A stretch of 5,967 bases of DNA from JBEVNX01 sp040507895 (GTDB lineage Bacteria; Desulfobacterota; Binatia; JACPRU01). Made by a program: the position numbers and the translations under genes. This document shows positions 1-5,508 of this stretch, piece after piece. A model generated the notes under the pieces. It did not search any database, was not told the DNA's origin, and saw nothing but the letters and a program-made list of their open reading frames with translations. The stretch's first letter is position 1; every line of letters begins with the position of its first letter. The stretch is from contig JBEVNX010000142.1 in the NCBI GenBank assembly GCA_040507895.1, positions 1 to 5,967 of the forward strand, given 5' to 3'.

Positions 1-759
1 CTACCCAAACCGACCAAGCGCCTGCAACGAAGGCTGCGACGGGTCCGGCGCGCGCTCGGCGCCTGGCGCAACTGCGACGTCGCCCTGGGGATGGCGGCCG
101 AGCACCGCCGTCGCACGCGCAGCCCGCGGCGACGCTCGGCATGGGACCTCGTGCGTCAACACCTCGAGCAGCGCCGCCTCGAAGAGTGCATCCGAGCGCG
201 GCGCAAGCTTCTCGGCAAGGATCTGTGGGACTTTGCGCGGCGCCTACAGGGCGCCTTTCGCGAGCTCCTGCCGACGATGCCCGCGGACCGTGTTCAGGCC
301 TTCGTCCGGGCGGGCGCGGAGGGCGCATGGGCTCGGTGGCGCGAGGCGTGCACGCGGGCCGAGGCCAAGCGCGACGTCGATTCCGTGCACGCGTTGCGCA
401 TCGCCACCAAGCGCCTGCGCTACCAGGTCGAGCTCGCACGTGAGCTCGGCGAGGTGGACGCCGAGCCGCTGCTCGAATGGTGTCGCACCCTCCAGGAGAG
501 CCTCGGCCACTGGCACGATCATCAGATGCTGCAGCACTCCATCGCCGAAGCCTTGGCGCGTCCGGAGGTCGTGCTCTCCGACCTCGAAGCCGTGCAGGAG
601 GGTCTGGCGGAGTTGGCGCGCGAGCGCCGGGCGTTTCCGCCCGACGATCCCGCAATCCTCGCCGAGGCGCAGGCCGACGTCGGGCACAGAGCGGTCGCGA
701 GCTGGCTGGGGGGTCCGCCGGGGCCAGCCGTGTCGACGGCAGATTTCACGAAGCCATAA
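1..759 (+). CDS. CHAD-domain protein, C-terminal 252 residues (5' end outside window)
   Basis: The frame is open from base 1 to the TAA at 757-759, so the gene starts upstream. An ATG at 91 lies inside the domain and is not the likely start. CHAD domains are all-helical, strongly basic modules with conserved histidines that bind inorganic polyphosphate (known for the family). Seen here: an early LGAWRNCDV segment (residues 20-27 of the visible part), matching the family's LGxxRDxDV region; the hallmark VHALRIATKRLRY (129-141), the second of the two His/Arg-rich helical motifs; and LGHWHDHQML (168-177), where the family usually has LGxxxDxxV. Arg/Lys-rich helices fill the rest. The first VHxxRVxxRRLR motif is missing because of the window edge, so a CYTH-CHAD fusion upstream cannot be excluded. 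The last 15 or so residues are Gly/Pro-rich and probably disordered. The Ppx/GppA gene downstream supports a polyphosphate-related role, which is inference. Confidence 0.9.
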   Translation, partial: LPKPTKRLQRRLRRVRRALGAWRNCDVALGMAAEHRRRTRSPRRRSAWDLVRQHLEQRRLEECIRARRKLLGKDLWDFARRLQGAFRELLPTMPADRVQAFVRAGAEGAWARWREACTRAEAKRDVDSVHALRIATKRLRYQVELARELGEVDAEPLLEWCRTLQESLGHWHDHQMLQHSIAEALARPEVVLSDLEAVQEGLAELARERRAFPPDDPAILAEAQADVGHRAVASWLGGPPGPAVSTADFTKP

Positions 760-802
760 TCGCCGGGTCGCTCGGCGGAAACGCCCCCCTGCTCTACTCG
801 GG

Positions 803-1852
803 ATGTCTGAGAAGGCGTCCCGAAGAGCAGACGCGGAGGTCGCATCCGATGAGCGAGACCACCGATCGCCGACCCTGCGGGCCGCGAGCGATGCTCCGGA
901 GCCCGTCGCGCCGCCCGCAGATCCCGCGACGCTGGCCGGCGAGGCTCGCGCGCTGCCCCCCTCGGCCATCCTCGCCAGCAGCGGGCCGCTGACGGTGTTC
1001 TTTGCTGGCGCCCAAGCTATCCCGCACCTGCTCTACGAGATCGGGCGGCTGCGCGAAGCCACGTTCCGGGCCATCGGCGAAGGCACCGACAAGCGCATCG
1101 ACCTCGACTGGTTCGACTCGCACTACTTGCACTTGGTGCTGTGGAATCGGGAGCGGAGTGAAGTCGTCGGCGCGTATCGCTGTGCTCCGACCGACCACAT
1201 CATTCCTAAATTCGGCGTGGACGGGCTCTATACCGCCAGTCTGTTCGCCTACGGGAACGAGATCGTCGCAAGGCTCGTCCCCGCACTCGAGCTCGGGCGC
1301 TCCTTCGTCCGGCTCGAGTATCAGAAGACCTACTCCGCGCTCCTCCTGTTGTGGCGCGCGATCGCCGAGTTCGTCGTCCGCAGCCCGCGCTACAAGCTAT
1401 TGTTCGGCGCCGTGAGCATCAGCAACGATTTCGGGGACGCGGCGCAGCGCCACATCGTCGAATACCTGCGCGAGAAAAGCTATCTTCCCGGCCTCGCCCG
1501 CTTCGTGAGGCCGCGGAACCCGCTCGTGGCAGACCCGCACGACCTCCCCTCGCCGTCGTCCGCGCACCCGGAGGACCTCGGCTCGCTCGAGCGAGAGGTT
1601 CTCGAGCTCGAGGGCGGGGCGCGCGGCGTACCGGTGCTCCTGAAGCAATATCTCAAGCTCGGCGGCCGGGTCCTGTCCTTCGCACGCGATCCAGATTTCG
1701 GTGACACTCTCGACGTGCTCGTTCTGGTGGATTTGTCCGCTGCACCGGTTCGCGTGCTCGAGCGCTACATGGGCCCCGAAGGAGCCTGCGCGTTCTTCGA
1801 GTATCATCGTCCGACCGATCTTCGCCGCGACGACGCGTGGCCCCCCGCCTGA
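803..1852 (+). CDS. GNAT-fold N-acyltransferase, OlsB/COG3176 hemolysin-like family
   Basis: A 349-residue protein. Members of this family transfer an acyl group, usually from acyl-ACP, to an amino group; the best known is OlsB, which makes lyso-ornithine lipid. Residues 1-60 are Ala/Pro/charged and look disordered. The catalytic region spans about 63-225: an EIGRLREATFRAIGEGT block (79-95), the strand HLVLWNRERSEVVGAYR (110-126), ALELGRSFVRLEYQ (161-174), LLLWRAIAEFVVRSPRYK (181-198) and LFGAVSISNDF (200-210). A C-terminal part (about 276-336) with GVPVLLKQYLKLGGRVLSF is typical of the longer members. In many relatives this module is fused to a PlsC domain; here it stands alone and a separate plsC-like gene lies two genes downstream. 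ATG 803 is the first ATG in frame after the CHAD stop, but no clear Shine-Dalgarno precedes it, so the exact start is uncertain. The true substrate (ornithine, glycine, lysine or other) cannot be read from sequence. Confidence 0.85.
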   Translation: MSEKASRRADAEVASDERDHRSPTLRAASDAPEPVAPPADPATLAGEARALPPSAILASSGPLTVFFAGAQAIPHLLYEIGRLREATFRAIGEGTDKRIDLDWFDSHYLHLVLWNRERSEVVGAYRCAPTDHIIPKFGVDGLYTASLFAYGNEIVARLVPALELGRSFVRLEYQKTYSALLLLWRAIAEFVVRSPRYKLLFGAVSISNDFGDAAQRHIVEYLREKSYLPGLARFVRPRNPLVADPHDLPSPSSAHPEDLGSLEREVLELEGGARGVPVLLKQYLKLGGRVLSFARDPDFGDTLDVLVLVDLSAAPVRVLERYMGPEGACAFFEYHRPTDLRRDDAWPPA

Positions 1853-1853
1853 C

Positions 1854-3044
1854 GTGCGAACCGAGCGAGCCGACTCGACGACGAAGCAGAGAATCCGACA
1901 GCGGATTGTCGCCGTCGGCGAATCGCTGATCGAGCTGAGCCGCAAAATCCATGCTCACCCGGAGCTCGGGTTCGAGGAAATGCGCGCATCCGCGTGGCTC
2001 GCTGCTGCCCTAGAACGAGCGGGCTTCGAAGTCGAGCTCGACGTCTTCGGCTTGCCCACCGCGCTCGTCGCGCGAGCGGGATCGGGCTCGCTCCATATGG
2101 CCCTATGCGCCGAATACGATGCCCTGCCCGAAATCGGGCATGCTTGCGGTCACAATCTGATCGCGGCGATGGCGCTCGGCGCCGCGTGCGGGCTTCGCGA
2201 GCTGCTGAACGATCTCGGGGTCACGCTCACCGTTTTCGGCACGCCTGCCGAAGAGCTGGGCAACGGCAAAGCGCTCCTGCTCGAGCGCGGAGCCTTCCAG
2301 GGCGTGCACGCCGCGTTGATGACTCATCCGGCGCCGATCGACGTGCTCACGCCGCCGCTTCTCGCCTTCGCCCAGTTCGACGTCGAGTATCGCGGCCGAG
2401 AAGCCGATGCCTTCGCGCCGGCTGGGCCCGGCGTCAGCGCGGCGGATGCGCTGACGCTCGCGCAGGTGGCAATCGGCATGCTGCGGGCCGGCCTGCGCCC
2501 GACCGACCGAGTGCACGGCGTGCTGACGAGCGGAGGACGGACGCCGGCTCTGCTTCCCTCGTGCGCGACCGCGACCTACATGGTGCGCGCCCGGACCCTG
2601 GCCGAGCTTCTACCGTTACGACAGCGCGTGGTGCGCTGCTTCGAGGCCGGCGCTCACGCGCTCGGTTCGAAGCTCGAGATCCGCGAAGCGCACGAGCCCT
2701 ACGGCGACATGCGCCATCACCACGAGCTCGCCGAGCTTTACCGGCGCAACGCCCGCGCCGTGGGGCGCGTCTTCCCAGAGCTCGGCGCGCTGCTCGCACG
2801 TGGCACAGGATCGACCGACATGGGGAACGTCTCTCAGCGGATCCCGGCCATCCATCCCGCCATCGGCATCGACTCATTGCCAGCCGTGAACCATCAGCCC
2901 GAATTCACCGCCCGTTGCGTGACGCCGGTCGCCGAGCGTGCGCTGATGGATGGAGCCACGACCCTCGCCTGGACGATCGCGGACGTCGCCCGTGACGAGG
3001 AGCTACGGCGGTGTCTGACGGCGGGTCCGCAGGACCGTGCCTGA
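1854..3044 (+). CDS. M20 family metallo-amidohydrolase (ACY1L2/AbgB-like)
   Basis: A 396-residue cytoplasmic zinc-type amidase/dipeptidase; no signal peptide is visible. Family members cleave N-acyl amino acids, p-aminobenzoyl-glutamate or small dipeptides. In order: SRKIHAHPELGFEE (29-42); AEYDALPEIGHACGHN (86-101), which is diagnostic of the ACY1L2/AbgB branch; GTPAEELGNGK (129-139); a lid domain with RPTDRVHGVLTSGG (215-228); ARGTGSTDMGNVS (315-327); and NHQPEF (346-351). By family analogy the metal ligands are C98, H100, E134, H158 and H347, with E133 as general base; all are present. The lid-domain position that is normally His (K/RxAHA) reads READA (182-186), giving Asp185, which is unusual. 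The start is taken as GTG 1854, one base after the upstream TGA; the frame stays open upstream, but that stretch overlaps the GNAT gene and looks non-coding in this frame. The tight junction implies translational coupling to the acyltransferase. Natural substrate unknown; an N-acyl amino acid or aminolipid is a guess from context. Confidence 0.88.
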   Translation: MRTERADSTTKQRIRQRIVAVGESLIELSRKIHAHPELGFEEMRASAWLAAALERAGFEVELDVFGLPTALVARAGSGSLHMALCAEYDALPEIGHACGHNLIAAMALGAACGLRELLNDLGVTLTVFGTPAEELGNGKALLLERGAFQGVHAALMTHPAPIDVLTPPLLAFAQFDVEYRGREADAFAPAGPGVSAADALTLAQVAIGMLRAGLRPTDRVHGVLTSGGRTPALLPSCATATYMVRARTLAELLPLRQRVVRCFEAGAHALGSKLEIREAHEPYGDMRHHHELAELYRRNARAVGRVFPELGALLARGTGSTDMGNVSQRIPAIHPAIGIDSLPAVNHQPEFTARCVTPVAERALMDGATTLAWTIADVARDEELRRCLTAGPQDRA

Positions 3045-3057
3045 GCGCGGCGATATC

Positions 3058-3061
3058 GAGG
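3058..3061 (+). promoter_or_regulatory. Shine-Dalgarno (GAGG) favouring the ATG at 3070
   Basis: GAGG lies 8 bases before the ATG at 3070. The alternative in-frame GTG at 3037 overlaps the stop of the M20 gene by 8 bases and has an AGGA only 2 bases upstream, too close to act. The site therefore favours 3070 as the start of the plsC-like gene. Confidence 0.45.
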
Positions 3062-3069
3062 CGAGCCTG

Positions 3070-3876
3070 ATGAGCGGCGATACCTTGACCGTTCGAGCCG
3101 GCGCCGAGATCGCGGGCATCCAAACGCTTCGTGGGCCGACTCGACCGCTTCGAGCCTGTCGGTCAGCGGGACGGCTGCTGGCCGTCGCGTTGCTCGTGGG
3201 CGGAACGAACGCGCTGGCTCGAATCCTGCCTCATCTCGCCCGAGCACCGGAGCGCCTGGCTCGGGCGATCTATGCGCGACTCGCCGCGTGGCTGCTCCGC
3301 TTGCTCGGGGTGCGCGTCGAGCTCGAAGGCCGAGCCCCCGAAGAGCTCTCGGTGATCGTGGCGAATCACCGCTCCTACGTCGACGTTCCTCTGGTGATGT
3401 CGACGATGCCGTCGGTGTTTCTCGCCAAAGCCGAGATCGCCGGATGGCCATTGTTCGGCACGGCCGCTCGGCTCGCAAGGACGGTTTTCGTCGACCGAGA
3501 CGACCCCGGTTCCCGGCAGCGAGCATTCGCAGCGCTCGGCGACGCGCTCGACCGCGGCCAGCGTATCGTGGTGTTCCCCGAGGGCACGACCTCCACCGGC
3601 CCCGGCTGCCTGCCGTTTCGCGTCGGCGCCTTCCGGCTCGCCGCCGTTCGCGATCTGCCGATCGTACCGGTCGCCATCGCCTACCACGATGTTGGCGCAG
3701 CGTGGGTGGACGATTCGAGCTTCGTCGCGCACTTTCTCGAGTGTTTCCGTGCCCGGCGCCTGCGGGTGTCAGTCGCGATCGGGGATGAGATTCGGGGACG
3801 GGATGCCGCGGCTCTTCGGCAGCGCGCCGAGCAATGGATCCGCGGTCGTCTCGCAGCGGTCGACCGCGCCTCCTAG
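3070..3876 (+). CDS. PlsC/OlsA-type 1-acyl-sn-glycerol-3-phosphate (lyso-lipid) O-acyltransferase
   Basis: A 268-residue membrane-associated acyltransferase. The family esterifies a free hydroxyl of lysophosphatidic acid, or of a lyso-aminolipid in OlsA. A hydrophobic N-terminal stretch (about 34-54) and a second amphipathic one (about 64-82) probably anchor it to the inner membrane. All four acyltransferase motifs are visible: NHRSYVD (99-105), containing the catalytic HX4D (H100, D105); the RTVFVDRDD region (137-145); VVFPEGTTSTG (167-177); and the PIVPVAI block (197-203). The length is normal for the family. ATG 3070 is chosen because of a GAGG 8 bases upstream; GTG 3037 would add 11 hydrophilic residues and overlap the M20 stop. 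It is the third gene in the same direction after the N-acyltransferase and amidase, so it may supply the O-acylation step of the same lipid. A housekeeping phosphatidic-acid role is equally compatible with the sequence. Confidence 0.88.
   Translation: MSGDTLTVRAGAEIAGIQTLRGPTRPLRACRSAGRLLAVALLVGGTNALARILPHLARAPERLARAIYARLAAWLLRLLGVRVELEGRAPEELSVIVANHRSYVDVPLVMSTMPSVFLAKAEIAGWPLFGTAARLARTVFVDRDDPGSRQRAFAALGDALDRGQRIVVFPEGTTSTGPGCLPFRVGAFRLAAVRDLPIVPVAIAYHDVGAAWVDDSSFVAHFLECFRARRLRVSVAIGDEIRGRDAAALRQRAEQWIRGRLAAVDRAS
3841..3868 (+). repeat. Inverted repeat (possible hairpin) at the 3' end of the plsC-like gene
   Basis: CGCGGTCG (3841-3848) and its exact complement CGACCGCG (3861-3868) can form an 8-bp stem with a 12-base loop. 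A 12-bp perfect palindrome, GCGGTCGACCGC (3856-3867), overlaps the right arm. The structure ends six bases before the stop codon. No U-run follows directly; the nearest T-tract is at 3911-3916, so it is not a canonical intrinsic terminator. It may simply reflect GC-rich codons. Confidence 0.3.
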
Positions 3877-3948
3877 GCCCCAAACGACTCCGCGCGCTTG
3901 CCGGCTGCAATTTTTTCTTCTGCTAGGCATGATGGCCCTGGCAGCCCC
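3877..3948 (+). promoter_or_regulatory. 72-bp spacer before ppx with a T-tract; candidate transcription boundary
   Basis: This is the largest gap in the window. It holds a weak 4-bp inverted repeat (TTGC 3898-3901, GCAA 3907-3910) directly followed by six Ts (3911-3916), in a short AT-rich patch that stands out from the surrounding GC-rich DNA. It could be a weak terminator, the upstream part of a ppx promoter, or neither. No convincing -35/-10 pair was found: TTGCCG at 3898 has no good -10 partner at 16-18 bases. No strong Shine-Dalgarno precedes the ppx ATG. Confidence 0.25.
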
Positions 3949-3952
3949 ATGA
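3929..3952 (+). promoter_or_regulatory. Possible 7-codon leader reading frame (MMALAAP) coupled to ppx
   Basis: A tiny frame starts ATG ATG at 3929 and ends with TGA at 3950-3952, sharing ATGA with the ppx start codon at 3949. Such overlaps allow a terminating ribosome to restart on the next gene. The ppx start lacks a clear Shine-Dalgarno, which would fit re-initiation, but the leader itself has only a poorly spaced AGG one base upstream. Chance occurrence is quite possible. Confidence 0.2.
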
Positions 3953-5508
3953 AGATCGCCGCGATCGACATCGGCTCGAACTCCATTCACATGGTGATCG
4001 CCCAAGTGCAGCGCTCGGGATTTCAGATCCTCGCCCGCGCCAAAGAGATGGTGGGCCTCGGCCGCTCCACGCTGAGCACCGGTCGCCTGTCTCCGGCGGC
4101 GATCGACGTCGGGTTCCGGACGCTCGATACGTTCAAGCGACTCGCCGAGAAACACGGTGCGGATCCGGTCCTCGCCGTGGCGACGAGCGCGGTGCGGGAG
4201 GCGAAGAACGGCGGCGACTTCGCGCTTCGCGTCTGGGATCGGCTCGGTCTCCACATCGACGTGATCACCGGCACCGAGGAAGCGCGGCTGATCTTCCTGG
4301 CGGCGACCCACGCCATCGATTTTCGCCGCCAGCGCGGGATCGTCGTCGACATCGGCGGCGGCAGCGTAGAAGTCATCGCCGGCAACGGAAGCCAGGTGCG
4401 CTGGATGGAGAGCCTGAAGCTCGGCGTGGTGCGGCTGACCGAGCGCTTTCTCTCTTCCGATCCCCCGGAGGAGCGCGAAATCGAGGCGCTGCAAGTCCAT
4501 CTCGATCGAGCCCTCGAGCGGGTGTTCCGCCGGGCGCGGATCTTCCGGCCGACACTGCTCGTCGGGACGTCCGGTACGGTACTCAACCTGACGGCGATGG
4601 CCGCGGCGCTCGAGACCGGGCGCCTGCCAGCGAAGCTCCACAATCGGGTCCTGCCCCTGCGACGGCTCGAGGCCGTGCGCAAGAAGGTGCTTGCTTGCAA
4701 CACCGACCAACGCGCGATCCTGGCGGGGCTCGACCGGCGGCGGGTCGACCTGATCCCCGCGGGCGCGGTGCTCGCCGAGACGCTGATGCGGGGTCTGCGC
4801 CTGCCGCAGATGCACGCCTGTGAATGGGCGTTGCGCGAAGGCATGCTCCTCGACTTCATCGCCAGGCATCCCACCGAAGTCGCCGTCGCCGAACGCATCC
4901 CGGATCTGCGCAGACGGAGCGTGCTCGCCCTCGCCGAGCGCTTGCGCTCCGACGAGACCCATGGGCGCCACGTCGCCGATCTCGCACTCAAGCTCTTCGA
5001 CGCTTCGCGCCGCATGCACGGGCTCGGACGGCGCGAGCGCGAGCTCCTGGAGTTCGCGGCGCTGCTGCACGACATCGGCCTGTACGTGAATCACGCAAAG
5101 CACCATCGTCACTCGCACTATCTCATCACCCACGGCGAGCTGCGCGGCTTCACGCCGGAAGAAATCGCAATCATCGCGTCGGTGGCCCGCTTTCATAAGG
5201 GAGCGCCACCGAAGGCCTCGCACGAGGAGCTCGCGGAGCTGTCTCCGGACGCGCGGCGCTTGGTCATCGACCTCACGGCGATTCTGCGGGTCGCGGATAG
5301 CTTCGACCGCAGCCACCATGGGTTGGTGCGCGACCTGCGCTTGGTGCAGCGCAACGGCAGGCTCCGCGTCGAGCTCGATACGGCGGGGCGCGACGCCGCT
5401 TTGGAGCTCTGGGGAGCGGAGCGCAAGGCGGACCTGTGGGAGAAGTGCTTCGAGGTGGACCTCGAGTTCGAGGTGAAGCGCCACCCGCCGCGGGCGGTGC
5501 GCGGGTGA
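3949..5508 (+). CDS. ppx: Ppx/GppA family exopolyphosphatase with C-terminal HD domain
   Basis: A 519-residue cytoplasmic enzyme, close in length to E. coli PPX (about 513). The family releases terminal phosphate from polyphosphate or converts pppGpp to ppGpp; sequence alone does not separate the two activities. An ASKHA-fold phosphatase core occupies about 1-300: the phosphate-1 motif AAIDIGSNSIHMVI (4-17), VATSAVREAKNG (78-88), ITGTEEARLIF (106-116) with the conserved acidic pair E110/E111, the second phosphate loop VVDIGGGSVEVI (132-143), ESLKLGVVRLTERF (154-167) and LVGTSGT (204-210). An HD-type helical domain follows (about 325-460), with H341, the LLHDIG pair H374/D375, the His-rich HHRHSHYLI (385-393) and D450. 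The final 60 residues resemble the family's C-terminal domain. ATG 3949 is chosen because the ASKHA motif normally begins within a few residues of the start; the TTG at 3898 would add an unlikely 17-residue leader. Its stop overlaps the next gene by 4 bp, implying coupling. Confidence 0.92.
   Translation: MKIAAIDIGSNSIHMVIAQVQRSGFQILARAKEMVGLGRSTLSTGRLSPAAIDVGFRTLDTFKRLAEKHGADPVLAVATSAVREAKNGGDFALRVWDRLGLHIDVITGTEEARLIFLAATHAIDFRRQRGIVVDIGGGSVEVIAGNGSQVRWMESLKLGVVRLTERFLSSDPPEEREIEALQVHLDRALERVFRRARIFRPTLLVGTSGTVLNLTAMAAALETGRLPAKLHNRVLPLRRLEAVRKKVLACNTDQRAILAGLDRRRVDLIPAGAVLAETLMRGLRLPQMHACEWALREGMLLDFIARHPTEVAVAERIPDLRRRSVLALAERLRSDETHGRHVADLALKLFDASRRMHGLGRRERELLEFAALLHDIGLYVNHAKHHRHSHYLITHGELRGFTPEEIAIIASVARFHKGAPPKASHEELAELSPDARRLVIDLTAILRVADSFDRSHHGLVRDLRLVQRNGRLRVELDTAGRDAALELWGAERKADLWEKCFEVDLEFEVKRHPPRAVRG

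Noticed and set aside
761..777. A short inverted repeat, CGCCG...CGGCG, after the CHAD stop.
   Set aside because: It has only a 5-bp stem and no T-run after it, and such repeats are expected by chance at this GC content; not called a terminator.
233..802. The GNAT frame stays open far upstream, giving a possible 539-residue protein from 233.
   Set aside because: The extra stretch overlaps the well-supported CHAD coding region and translates to Arg/Ser/Pro-rich low-complexity sequence typical of a shadow frame in GC-rich DNA.
849..992. An ATG at 849 preceded by GAGG, which looks like a good translation start.
   Set aside because: It is in a different frame from the GNAT gene and stops at 992 with no recognisable product; the conserved GNAT frame reads through the same bases.
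1582..1612. Two perfect palindromes, CTCGCTCGAGCGAG (1582-1595) and CTCGAGCTCGAG (1601-1612), side by side.
   Set aside because: They lie within the GNAT coding region and arise from repeated CTC/GAG (Leu-Glu) codons in a helical segment; CTCGAG is common throughout the window. No regulatory role is indicated.
1701..1853. The M20 frame is open back to an ATG at 1701.
   Set aside because: It would overlap the conserved C-terminal part of the GNAT gene by about 150 bases, and the added residues match no M20 feature; the family motif begins soon after GTG 1854.
1994..2995. A 333-codon + strand frame inside the M20 gene.
   Set aside because: It is a highly Arg-rich translation without domains, and the overlapping frame carries all M20 motifs.
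3769..5484. A 571-codon open frame on the complementary strand across ppx.
   Set aside because: It is an antisense shadow of the strongly conserved ppx frame: its translation shows no recognisable motif and mirrors ppx codon bias.
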